In this document: positions 21,301 to 34,221 of the stretch, one piece after another
Position numbering within the stretch: position 1 is the stretch's first letter
How the letters are laid out: each line of letters begins with the position of its first letter
Source of the DNA: Sambucus nigra
Taxonomy: Eukaryota > Streptophyta > Magnoliopsida > Dipsacales > Adoxaceae
Reading direction: 5' to 3'
DNA: 64,000 nucleotides
Assembly (NCBI GenBank): GCA_949130495.1
Contig: OX422218.1
Coordinates: 40,618,651 to 40,682,650, forward strand
Notes under the pieces: generated by a model
The model's input: the letters and a program-made list of their open reading frames with translations, nothing else
What the model was told of the DNA's origin: nothing
The model's database searches: none
Program-made: the position numbers and the translations under genes

Positions 21301-24300
21301 CGACTCGTAGGAACCGACCCCGTCGTCATGGGACTCCCGGTTTGAGTGTACGACGTGAATTTGTAAAAAATTAGACTTGTGCATAAAAACATGCCATCGA
21401 AGGGTGAAAACGTAAAACAGTCACGAACACCTCGCACGGGACCAATGTGACTCGTAGGAACCGACCGCGTAGTCACGGGGCTCCCGGTTTGAGTGTACGG
21501 CGTGAATTGGCAAAAAATTAGACTTAAGCATAAAAACATGTCATCAAAGGGTGAAAACGTAAAACAGCCACAAAACTCTACCGTAAGAGTCCCGAACACC
21601 TCACACGGGACCAATGCGACTCGTAGGAACCGATCGCGTAATCACGGGGATCCCGGTTTGAGTGTACGACGTGAATTTGTAAAAAATTAGACATAAGCAT
21701 AAAAACATGCATCGATGGGTGAAAACGTAAAACAGCCACAAAACGGTCCCGTAAGAGTCACGAACACCTCGCACGGGACCAATGCGACTCGTAGGAACCG
21801 ATCGCGTAGTCACGGGAATCCCGGTTTGAGTGTACGACGGAAATTGCAAAAAATTGACCTATGCATAAAAACATGCCATCGAAGGGTGAAAACGTAAAAC
21901 AACCACAAAACGGTCCCTTAAGAGTCACGAGCACGTCGCACGGGACCAATGAGACTCGTAGGAACCGGACCGCGTAGTCACGGGGCTCCCGGTTTGAGTG
22001 TTCGAAGTGAATTTATAAAAAATTAGAATTATGCATAAAACATTCCATCGAAGGGTGAAAACGTAAAACAACCACAAAACGGTCCCGTAAGAGTCACGAA
22101 CACCTCGCAAGGGACCAATGTGACTCGTAGGAACCGACCGCGTAGTCACGGTGCTCCCGATTTGAGTGTACGACGTGAATTTGCAAAAAATTAAACTTAA
22201 GCATAAAAATATGGAATCGAAGGGTGAAAACGTAAAACAGCCACAAAACGGTACCGTAAGAGTCACGAACACCTCGCACGGGACCAATGTGTCTCGTAGG
22301 GACTGACCGCGTAGTCACGGAAATCCCGGTTTGAGTGTACGACGTGAATTTGCAAAAAAATAGACTTATGCATAAAAACATGCCATTGAAGGGTGAAAAC
22401 ATAAAAACGCTGCAAAACGGTCCCGTAAGAGTCACGAGCACGTCACACGGGACCAATGAGACTAGTAGGAACCGACCGCGTAGTCACGGGGCTCCCGGTT
22501 TGAGTGTACGACGTGAACTTGAAAAAAATTAGACTTAAGCATAAAAACATGCCATCGAAGAGTGAAAACGTAAAACTGCCACAAAACGGTCCCGTAAGAG
22601 TAACGATCACCTCGCACGGGACCAATGCGACTCGTAGGAACTGACCGCATAGTCACGGGACTCCCGGTTTGGGTGTACGACGTGAATTTGCAAAAAATTA
22701 GACTTGTGCATAAAAACATGTCATCGAAGGGTGAAAACGTAAAACATCCAAAAAACGGTTCGGTAACAGTCACGAACACCTCGCACGGGACCAATGTGAC
22801 TCGTAGGAACCGACCGCGTAGTCACGGGGCTCCCGGTTTGAGTGTACGGCGTGAAAACTCAAAAAATTAGACTTAAGCATAAAAACATGTCATCGAAGGG
22901 TGAAAACGTAAAACAGCCACAAAACTCTACCGTAAGAGTCACGAACACCTCGCACGGGACCAATGCGACTCGTAGGAACCGACCGCGTAGTCACGGGGAT
23001 CCCGGTTTGAGTGTACGACGTGAATTTGTAAAAAAATTAGACTTAAGCATAAAAACATGCCATTGAAGGGTGAAAACGTAAAACAGCCACAAAACGGTAC
23101 CGTAAGAGTCACAAACACCTCGCACGAGACCAATGCAACTCGTAGGAACCGATCGCGTAGTCAAGGGAATCCCGATTTGAGTGTACGACGTGAATTTGCA
23201 AAAAATAGACTTATGCATAAAAACATGCCATCGAAGGGTGAAAATGTAAAACAGTCACAAAACGGTCCCTTAAGAGTCAAGAGCATGTCGCACGGGACCA
23301 ATGCGACTCGTAGGAACCGACCAAGTAGTCACGGGGCTCCCGATTTGCGTGTGTACGACGTGAATTTGAAAAAAATTAGACTTATGCATAAAAACATGCC
23401 ATCGAAGGGTCAAAACGTAAAACTGCCACAAAACGGTCCCGTAAGAGTCACGAACACCTCAAACGGGACCAATACGGCTCGTAGGAACCGACCCCGTAGT
23501 CACAGGACTCCCGGTTTGAGTGTACGACGTGAATTTGTAAAAAATTAGACTTGTGCATAAAAACATGCTATCGAAGGGTGAAAACGTAAAACAGTCACGA
23601 ACACCTCGCACGGGACCAATGTGACTCGTAGGAACCGACCGCGTAGTCACGGGGCTCCCGGTTTGAGTGTACGGCGTGAATTGGCAAAAAATTAGACTTA
23701 AGCATAAAAACATGTCATCAAAGGGTGAAAACGTAAAACAGCCACAAAACTCTACCGTAAGAGTCCCGAACACCTCACACGTGACCAATGCGACTCGTAG
23801 GAACCGATCGCGGAATCACGGGGATCCCGGTTTGAGTGTACGACGTGAATTTGTAAAAAATTAGACATAAGCATAAAAACATGCCATCGATGGGTGAAAA
23901 CATAAAACAGCCACAAAACGGTCCCGTAAGAGTCACGAACACCTCACACGGGACCAATGCGACTCGTAGGAACCGATCGCGTAGTCACGGGAATCCCGGT
24001 TTGAGTGTACGACGAAAATTGCAAAAAATCGACCTATGCATAAAAACATGCCATCGAAGGGTGAAAACGTAAAACAACCACAAAACGGTCCCTTAAAAGT
24101 CACGAGCACGTCGCACGGGACCAATGAGACTCGTAGGAACCGGACCGCGTAGTCACAGGGCTCCCGGTTTGAGTGTTCGACGTGAATTTATAAAAAATTA
24201 GAATTATGCATAAAACATTCCATCGAAGGGTGAAAACGTAAAACAACCACAAAACGGTCCCGTAAGAGTCACGAACACCTCGCAAGGGACCAATGTGACT

Positions 24301-27300
24301 CGTAGGAACCGACCGCGTAGTCACGGTGCTCCCGATTTGAGTGTACGACGTGAATTTGCAAAAAATTAAACCTAAGCATAAAAATATGGAATCGAAGGGT
24401 GAAAACGTAAAACAACAACAAAACGGTACCGTAAGAGTCACGAACACCTCGCACGGGACCAATGTGTCTCGTAGGGACTGACCGCGTAGTCACGGAAATC
24501 CCGGTTTGAGTGTACGACGTGAATTTGCAAAAAAATAGACTTATGCATAAAAACATGCCATTGAAGGGTGAAAACATAAAAACGCTACAAAACGGTCCCG
24601 TAAGAGTCACGAGCACGTCACACGGGACCAATGCGACTCGTAGGAACCGACCGCGTAGTCACGGGGCTCCCGGTTTGAGTGTACGACGTGAACTTGAAAA
24701 AAATTAGACTTAAGCATAAAAACATGCCATCGAAGAGTGAAAACGTAAAACTGCCACAAAACGGTCCCGTAAGAGTCACGATCACCTCGCACGGGACCAA
24801 TGCGACTCGTAGGAACCGACCGCATAGTCACGGGACTCCCGGTTTGAGTGTACGACGTGAATTTGCAAAAAATTAGACTTGTGCATAAAAGCATGTCATC
24901 GAAGGGTGAAAACGTAAAACATCCACAAAACGGTACCGTAACGGTCACGAACACCTCGCACGGGACCAATGTGATTCGTAGGAACCGACCGCGTAGTCAC
25001 GGGGCTCCCGGTTTGAGTGTACGCCGTGAAAACTCAAAAAATTAGACTTAAGCATAAAAACATGTCATCGAAGGGTGAAAACGTAAAACAGCCACAAAAC
25101 TCTACCGTAAGAGTCACGAACACCTCGCACGGGACCAATGCGACTCGTAGGAACCGACCGCGTAGTCGCGGGGATCCCGGTTTGAGTGTACGACGTGAAT
25201 TTGTAAAAAAATTAGACTTAAGCATAAAAACATGCCATTGAAGGGTGAAAACGTAAAACAGCCACAAAACGGTACCGTAAGAGTCACAAACATCTCGCAC
25301 GGGACCAATGCAACTCGTAGGAACCGATCGCGTAGTCACGGGAATCCCGATTTGAGTGTACGACGTGAATTTTCAAAAAATAGACTTATGCATAAAAACA
25401 TGCCATCGAAGGGTGAAAATGTAAAACAGTCACAAAACGGTCCCTTAAGAGTCACGAGCACGTCGCACGGGACCAATGCGACTCGTAGGAACCGACCAAG
25501 TAGTGACGGGGCTCCCGATTTGCGTGTGTACGACGTGAATTTGAAAAAAATTAGACTTATGCATAAAAACATGCCATCGAAGGGTGAAAACGTAAAACTG
25601 CCACAAAACGGTCCCGTAAGAGTCACGAACACGTCAAACGGGACCAATACGACTCGTAGGAACCGACCCCGTAGTCACGGGACTCCCGGTTTGAGTGTAC
25701 GACGTGAATTTGTAAAAAATTAGACTTGTGCATAAAAACATGCCATCGAAGGGTGAAAACGTAAAACAGTCACGAACACCTCGCACGGGACCAATGTGAC
25801 TCGTAGGAACCGACCGCGTAGTCACGGGGCTCCCGGTTTGAGTGTACGGCGTGAATTGGCAAAAGATTAGACTTAAGCATAAAAACATGTCATCAAAGGG
25901 TGAAAACGTAAAACAGCCACAAAACTCTACCGTAAGAGTCCCGAACACCTCACACGGGACCAATGCGACTCGTAGGAACCGATCGCGTAATCACGGGGAT
26001 CCCGGTTTGAGTGTACGACGTGAATTTGTAAAAAATTAGATATAAGCATAAAAACATGCATCGATGGGTGAAAACGTAAAATAGCCACAAAACGGTCCCG
26101 TAAGAGTCACGAACACCTCGCACGGGACCAATGCGACTCGTAGGAACCGATCGCGTAGTCACGGGAATCCCGGTTTGAGTGTACGACGGAAATTGCAAAA
26201 AATTGACCTATGCATAAAAACATGCCATCGAAGGGTGAAAACGTAAAACAACCACAAAACGGTCCCTTAAGAGTCACGAACACGTCGCACGGGACCAATG
26301 AGACTCGTAGGAACCGGACCGCGTAGGGGCTCCCGGTTTGAGTGTTCGACGTGAATTTATAAAAAATTAGAATTATGCATAAAACATTCCATCGAAGGGT
26401 GAAAACGTAAAAGAACCACAAAACGGTCCCGTAAGAGTCACGAACACCTCGCAAGGGACCAATGTGACTCGTAGGAACCGACCTAGTCACGGTGCTCCCG
26501 ATTTGAGTGTACGACGTGAATTTGCAAAAAATTAAACCTAAGCATAAAAATATGGAATCGAAGGGTGAAAACGTAAAACAGCAACAAAACGGTATCGTAA
26601 GAGTCACGAACACCTCGCACGGGACCAATGTGTCTCGTAGGGACTGACCGCGTAGTCACGGAAATCCCGGTTTGAGTGTACGACGTGAATTTGCAAAAAA
26701 ATAGACTTATGCATAAAAACATGCCATTGAAGGGTGAAAACATAAAAACGCTACAAAACGGTCCCGTAAGAGTCACGAGCACGTCACACGGGACCAATGC
26801 CACTCGTAGGAACCGACCGCGTAGTCACGGGGCTCCCGGTTTGAGTGTATGACGTGAACTTGAAAAAAATTAGACTTAAGCATAAAAACATGCCATCGAA
26901 GAGTGAAAACGTAAAACTGCCACAAAACGGTCCTGTAAGAGTCACGATCACCTCGCACGGGACCAATGCGACTCGTAGGAACCGACCGCATAGTCAAGGG
27001 ACTCCCGGTTTGAGTGTACGACGTGAATTTGCAAAAAATTAGACTTGTGCATAAAAACATGTCATCGAAGGGTGAAAACGTAAAACATCCAAAAAACGGT
27101 TCGGTAACAGTCACGAACACCTCGCACGGGACCAATGTGACTCGTAGGAACCGACCGCGTAGTCACGGGGCTCCCGGTTTGAGTGTACGACGGAAATTGC
27201 AAAAAATTGACCTATGCATAAAAACATGCCATCGAAGGGTGAAAACGTAAAACAACCACAAAACGGTCCCTTAAGAGTCACGAGCACGTCGCACGGGACC

Positions 27301-29700
27301 AATGAGACTCGTAGGAACCGGACCGCGTAGTCAAGGGAATCCCGGTTTGAGTGTACGACGTGAATTTGTAAAAAAATTAGAGTTAAGCATAAAAACATGC
27401 CATTGAAGGGTGAAAACGTAAAACAGCCACAAAACGGTACCGTAAGAGTCACAAACACCTCGCACGGGACCAATGCAACTCGTAGGAACCGATCGCGTAG
27501 TCACGGGAATCCCGATTTGAGTGTACGACGTGAATTTTCAAAAAATAGACTTATGCATAAAAACATGCCATCGAAGCGTGAAAATGTAAAACAGTCACAA
27601 AACGGTCCCTTAAGAGTCACGAGCACGTCGCACGGGACCAATGCGACTCGTAGGAACCGACCAAGTAGTGACGGGGCTCCCGATTTGCGTGTGTACGACG
27701 TGAATTTGAAAAAAATTAGACTTATGCATAAAAACATGCCATCGAAGGGTGAAAACTTAAAACTGCCACAAAACGGTCCCGTAAGAGTCACGAACACCTC
27801 AAACGGGACCAATACGACTCGTAGGAACCGACCCCGTAGTCACGGGACTCCCGGTTTGAGTGTACGACGTGAATTTGTAAAAAATTAGACTTGTGCATAA
27901 AAACATGCCATCGAAGGGTGAAAACGTAAAACAGTCACGAACACCTCGCACGGGACCAATGTGACTCGTAGGAACCGACCGCGTAGTCACGGGGCTCCCG
28001 GTTTGAGTGTACGGCGTGAATTGGCAAAAAATTAGACTTAAGCATAAAAACATGTCATCAAAGGGTGAAAACGTAAAACAGCCACAAAACTCTACCGTAA
28101 GAGTCCCGAACACCTCACACGGGACCAATGCGACTCGTAGGAACCGATCGCGTAATCACGGGGATCCCGGTTTGAGTGTACGACGTGAATTTGTAAAAAA
28201 TTAGACATAAGCATAAAAACATGCATCGATGGGTGAAAACGTAAAACAGCCACAAAATGGTCCCGTAAGAGTCACGAACACCTCGCACGGGACCAATGCG
28301 ACTCGTAGGAACCGATCGCGTAGTCACGGGAATCCCGGTTTGAGTGTACGACGGAAATTGCAAAAAATTGACCTATGCATAAAAACATGCCATCGAAGGG
28401 TGAAAACGTAAAACAACCACAAAACGGTCCCTTAAGAGTCACGAGCACGTCGCACGGGACCAATGAGACTCATAGGAACCGGACCGCGTAGGGGCTCCCG
28501 GTTTGAGTGTTCGACGTGAATTTATAAAAAATTAGAATTATGCATAAAACATTCCATCGAAGGGTGAAAACGTAAAACAACCACAAAACGGTCCCGTAAG
28601 AGTCACGAACACCTCGCAAGGGACCAATGTGACTCGTAGGAACCGACCGCGTAGTCACGATGCTCCCGATTTGAGTGTACGACGTGAATTTGCAAAAAAT
28701 TAAACTTAAGCATAAAAATATGGAATCGAAGGGTGAAAACGTAAAACAGCCACAAAACGGTACCGTAAGAGTCACGAACACCTCGCACGGGACCAATGTG
28801 TCTCGTAGGGACTGACCGCGTAGTCAGGGAAATCCCGGTTTGAGTGTACGACGTGAATTTGCAAAAAAATAGACTTGTGCATAAAAACATGCCATTGAAG
28901 GGTGAAAACATAAAAACGCTACAAAACGGTCCCGTAAGAGTCACGAGCACGTCACACGGGACCAATGAGACTCGTAGGAACCGACCGCGTAGTCACGGGG
29001 CTCCCGGTTTGAGTGTACGACGTGAACTTGAAAAAAATTAGACTTAAGCATAAAAACATGTCATCGAAGAGTGAAAACGTAAAACTGCCACAAAACGGTC
29101 CCGTAAGAGTCACGATCACCTCGCACGGGACCAATGCGACTCGTAGGAACCGACCGCATAGTCACGGGACTCCCGGTTTGAGTGTACGACGTGAATTTGC
29201 AAAAAATTAGACTTGTGCATAAAAACATGTCATCGAAGGGTGAAAACGTAAAACATCCAAAAAACGGTTCCGTAACAGTCACGAACACCTCACACGGGAC
29301 CAATGTGACTCATAGGAACCGACCGCGTAGTCACGGGGCTCCCGGTTTGAGTGTACGGCGTGAAAACTCAAAAAATTAGACTTAAGCATAAAAACATGTC
29401 ATCGAAGGGTGAAAACGTAAAACAGCCACAAAACTCTACCGTAAGAGTCACGAACACCTCGCACGGGACCAATGCGACTCGTAGGAACCGACCGCGTAGT
29501 CACGGGGATCCCGGTTTGAGTGTACGACGTGAATTTGTAAAAAAAATAGACGTAAGCATAAAAACATGCCATTGAAGCGTGAAAAAGTAAAACAGCCACA
29601 AAACGGTACCGTAAGAGTCACAAACAACTCGCACGGGACCAATGCGACTCGTAGGAACCGATCGCGTAGTCACGGGAATCCCGATTTGAGTGTACGACGT
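12300..29700 (+). repeat. 13-monomer, ~2174-bp higher-order repeat, eight units
   Basis: Monomer subtypes recur every ~2174 bp. One subtype carries a 22-bp deletion so that GTAAAACAG joins TCACGAACACC. This junction lies near 12723, 14897, 17071, 19245, 21419, 23593, 25768 and 27932, with spacings of 2174 bp five times, then 2175 and 2164. In the 16.0-18.2 kb unit I count 13 monomers, twelve of about 169 bp and one of 147 bp. Units between about 15 and 21 kb are nearly identical; the outer units differ more. The unit around 26-28 kb has a substituted monomer type and small deletions. Order breaks down at about 29.7 kb. Confidence 0.9.
26320..27380 (+). repeat. Rearranged stretch inside the seventh higher-order unit
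   Basis: Three differences from its neighbours are visible. CCGCGTAGGGGCTCCCGG near 26321 lacks TCACG (also seen at 28484). GACCTAGTCACGG near 26480 lacks GCG. At 27181 the expected monomer of the GTGAAAACTCAAAAAATTAG type is replaced by one of the CGACGGAAATTGCAAAAAATTGACC type, which normally occurs seven monomers later. Monomer number is conserved, so conversion-like replacement is likelier than simple deletion. Confidence 0.75.
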
Positions 29701-30507
29701 GAATTTGCAAAAAATAGACTTATGCATAAAAACAAACCATCGAAGGGTGAAAATGTAAAACAGCCACAAAACGGTCCCTTAAGAGTCACGAGCACGTCGC
29801 ACGGGACCAATGTGACTCGTTGGAACCGACGCATACCGCATAGTCACGGGGCTCCCGGTTTATGTGTACGACGTGAATTTGTAAAAAATTGGACGTATGC
29901 ATAAAAACATGCCATCGAAGGGTGAAAATGTAAAACTGCCACAAAACGGTCCCGTAAGAGTCACGAACACCTCGCACGGGACCAATGCGACTCGTAGGAA
30001 CCGACCGCGTAGTGACGGCGCTCCCGGTTTGAGTGTACGACGTGAATTTACAAAAAAATTAGACTTGTGCATAAAAACATGCCATCGAATGGTGAAAACG
30101 TAAAACTTCTACAAAACGGTACCGAAAGAGTCACGAACACTTCGCACGGGACCAATGCAACTCGTAGGAACCGACCGCGTATTCACGGGGCTCCCGATTT
30201 GAGTGTACAGCTTGAATTTGCAAGAAATAGACTTATGCATAAAAACATGTCATCGAAGGGTGAAAACGTAAAAACACCACAAAACGGTCCCGTAAGAGTC
30301 ACGAGCACGTTGCACGGGACCAATGTGACTCGTAGGAACCGACCGCGTAGTCACGGGGCTCCCGGTTTGAGTGTACGTCGTGAATTTGCAAAAAATTAGA
30401 CTTAAGCATAAAAACATGCCATCGAAGGGTGAAAACGTAAAACAACCACAAAACTCTACCGTAAGAGTCACGAACACCTCACACGGGACCAATACGACTC
30501 GTAGGAA
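29700..30507 (+). repeat. Transition monomers after the 13-mer array
   Basis: The 13-monomer order ends here. The monomer at about 29,730-29,880 has AAACAAACCATCG and an extra GCATACC-like insertion (GAACCGACGCATACCGCATAGTCACGG near 29,823, read in two overlapping parts) that I did not see elsewhere in the window. The next monomers include the GTATTCACGGGG..CAGCTTGAATTTGCAAG subtype at about 30,178, which then recurs through the right-hand part of the array. Confidence 0.7.
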
Positions 30508-32364
30508 CCGACCGCGTAGTCACGGGAATCCCGGTTTGACTGTACGAGGTGAATTTGCAAAAAATTAGACTTAAGCATAAAAACATGCCATCGAAGGGTG
30601 AAAATGTAAAACAGCCACAAAACGGTACCGTAAGAGTCCCGAACACCTCGCACGGGACCAATGTGACTCGTAGGAACCGACTGCGTAGTCACGGGGCTCC
30701 TGGTTTGAGTGTACGACGTGAATTTGAAAAAAATTAGACTTATGCCAAAAAAATTCCATCGAATGGTGACAACGTAAATAAGCCACAAAACGGTACCATA
30801 AGAGTCATGAACACCTCGCACGGGACCAATGTGACTTGTAGGAACCGACCGCGTAGTCACGAGGCTCTCGATTTGAGTGTACGACGTAAATTTGTAAAAA
30901 ATAGACTTAAGCATAAAAACATTCAATCGAAGGATGAAAATGTAAAACAACCACAAAACGGTACCGTAAGAGTCACGAACACCTCGCACGGGAGCAATGT
31001 GACTCGTAGGAACCGACCGCATAGTCACGGTTATCCCGGTTTGAGTGTACGACGTGAATTTGCCAAAAATTAGACTTAAGCATAAAAACATGGAATCGAA
31101 GGTTGAAAACGTAAAATAGCCACAAAACGGTACCGTAAGAGTCACGAACACCTCGCACGGGACCAATGCGACTCGTAGGAACCGTCCGCGTAGTCAAGGG
31201 AATCCCGGTTTGAGTGTACGACGTGAATTTGCAAAAAAATAGACTTATGCATAAAAACATGCCATCGAAGGGAGAAAACAGAAAACAGCCACAAAACTGT
31301 CCCGTAAGAGTCACGAGCACGTCGCACGGGATCAAAGCAACTCGTAGGAACCGACCGCGTAGTCACGGGGTTCCTGGTTTGAGTGTACGACGTGAATTTG
31401 AAAAAAAATTAGACTTATGCATAAAAACATGCCATCGAAGGATGAAAATGTAAAACAACCACAAAACGGTACCGTAAGAGTCACGAACACCTCGCACGGG
31501 AGCAATGTGACTCGTAGGAACCGACTGCATAGTCACGGTGCTCCCGGTTTGAGTGTACGACGTGAATTTGAAAAAAATAGACTTAAGCATAAAAACATGT
31601 CATCGAAGGGTGAAAAGGTAAAACATCAACAAAACTCTACCGTAAGAGTCACGAACACCTCGCACGGGACCAATGCGACTCGTAGGAACCGACCGCGTAG
31701 TCACGGGGATCCCGGTTTGAGTGTACGACGTGAATTTACGAAAAAATAGACTTATGCATAAAAACATGCCATCGAAGGGTGAAAATGTAAAAACGCCACA
31801 AAACGGTCCCGTAAGATTCACGAGCACGTCGCACGAGACCAATGCGACTCGTAGGAACCGACCGCGTAGTCACGGGGCTCCCGATTTGAGTGTACGACGT
31901 GAACTTGAAAAAAATTAGACTTAAGCACAAAAACATGCCATCGAACGGTGAAAACGTAAAACTACCACAAAATGGCCCCGTAACAGTCACGATCACCTCG
32001 CACGGGACCAATGCCACTCGTAGGAACCGACCGCGTAGTCACGGGGCTCCCGGTTTGAGTGTACGACGTGAATTTGCAAAAAATTAGACTTGTGCATAAA
32101 AACATGACATCGAAGGGTGAAAACGTAAAACAGCCACAAAACGGTACCGTAAGAGTCACGAACACCTCGCACGGGACCAATGTGACTCGTAGGAACTGAC
32201 CGCGTAGTCACGGGGCTCCCGGTTTGAGTGTACGGCGTGAAAACACAAAAAATTAGACTTAAGCATAAAAGCATGTCATCGAAGGGTGAAAACGTAAAAC
32301 AACAACAAAACTCTACCGTAAGAGTCACAAACACCTCTTACGGGACCAATGCGACTCGTAGTAG
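30508..32364 (+). repeat. 1857-bp tandem duplication, copy 1 (11 monomers)
   Basis: The eleven monomers here are repeated immediately at 32365-34221 with a constant offset of 1857 bp. I found no difference where I compared them, including odd variants such as TATGCCAAAAAAATTCCATC, AACAGAAAACAGCC, CACGGGATCAAAGCAACTCG and AATGGCCCCGTAACAG. Identity starts at CCGACCGCGTAG (30508) and the preceding bases differ (GTAGGAA versus GTAGTAG), so the left break can be placed within a few bases. Confidence 0.9.
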
Positions 32365-34221
32365 CCGACCGCGTAGTCACGGGAATCCCGGTTTGACTGT
32401 ACGAGGTGAATTTGCAAAAAATTAGACTTAAGCATAAAAACATGCCATCGAAGGGTGAAAATGTAAAACAGCCACAAAACGGTACCGTAAGAGTCCCGAA
32501 CACCTCGCACGGGACCAATGTGACTCGTAGGAACCGACTGCGTAGTCACGGGGCTCCTGGTTTGAGTGTACGACGTGAATTTGAAAAAAATTAGACTTAT
32601 GCCAAAAAAATTCCATCGAATGGTGACAACGTAAATAAGCCACAAAACGGTACCATAAGAGTCATGAACACCTCGCACGGGACCAATGTGACTTGTAGGA
32701 ACCGACCGCGTAGTCACGAGGCTCTCGATTTGAGTGTACGACGTAAATTTGTAAAAAATAGACTTAAGCATAAAAACATTCAATCGAAGGATGAAAATGT
32801 AAAACAACCACAAAACGGTACCGTAAGAGTCACGAACACCTCGCACGGGAGCAATGTGACTCGTAGGAACCGACCGCATAGTCACGGTTATCCCGGTTTG
32901 AGTGTACGACGTGAATTTGCCAAAAATTAGACTTAAGCATAAAAACATGGAATCGAAGGTTGAAAACGTAAAATAGCCACAAAACGGTACCGTAAGAGTC
33001 ACGAACACCTCGCACGGGACCAATGCGACTCGTAGGAACCGTCCGCGTAGTCAAGGGAATCCCGGTTTGAGTGTACGACGTGAATTTGCAAAAAAATAGA
33101 CTTATGCATAAAAACATGCCATCGAAGGGAGAAAACAGAAAACAGCCACAAAACTGTCCCGTAAGAGTCACGAGCACGTCGCACGGGATCAAAGCAACTC
33201 GTAGGAACCGACCGCGTAGTCACGGGGTTCCTGGTTTGAGTGTACGACGTGAATTTGAAAAAAAATTAGACTTATGCATAAAAACATGCCATCGAAGGAT
33301 GAAAATGTAAAACAACCACAAAACGGTACCGTAAGAGTCACGAACACCTCGCACGGGAGCAATGTGACTCGTAGGAACCGACTGCATAGTCACGGTGCTC
33401 CCGGTTTGAGTGTACGACGTGAATTTGAAAAAAATAGACTTAAGCATAAAAACATGTCATCGAAGGGTGAAAAGGTAAAACATCAACAAAACTCTACCGT
33501 AAGAGTCACGAACACCTCGCACGGGACCAATGCGACTCGTAGGAACCGACCGCGTAGTCACGGGGATCCCGGTTTGAGTGTACGACGTGAATTTACGAAA
33601 AAATAGACTTATGCATAAAAACATGCCATCGAAGGGTGAAAATGTAAAAACGCCACAAAACGGTCCCGTAAGATTCACGAGCACGTCGCACGAGACCAAT
33701 GCGACTCGTAGGAACCGACCGCGTAGTCACGGGGCTCCCGATTTGAGTGTACGACGTGAACTTGAAAAAAATTAGACTTAAGCACAAAAACATGCCATCG
33801 AACGGTGAAAACGTAAAACTACCACAAAATGGCCCCGTAACAGTCACGATCACCTCGCACGGGACCAATGCCACTCGTAGGAACCGACCGCGTAGTCACG
33901 GGGCTCCCGGTTTGAGTGTACGACGTGAATTTGCAAAAAATTAGACTTGTGCATAAAAACATGACATCGAAGGGTGAAAACGTAAAACAGCCACAAAACG
34001 GTACCGTAAGAGTCACGAACACCTCGCACGGGACCAATGTGACTCGTAGGAACTGACCGCGTAGTCACGGGGCTCCCGGTTTGAGTGTACGGCGTGAAAA
34101 CACAAAAAATTAGACTTAAGCATAAAAGCATGTCATCGAAGGGTGAAAACGTAAAACAACAACAAAACTCTACCGTAAGAGTCACAAACACCTCTTACGG
34201 GACCAATGCGACTCGTAGGAA
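32365..34221 (+). repeat. 1857-bp tandem duplication, copy 2
   Basis: This is the second copy of the block at 30508-32364. Matching ends at about 34218 (CTCGTAG followed by GAACCGATC here, against TAGCCGACC in copy 1). The join between copies falls inside a monomer in register, as expected of unequal crossing over between monomers eleven apart. An assembly duplication would look the same. Confidence 0.9.
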
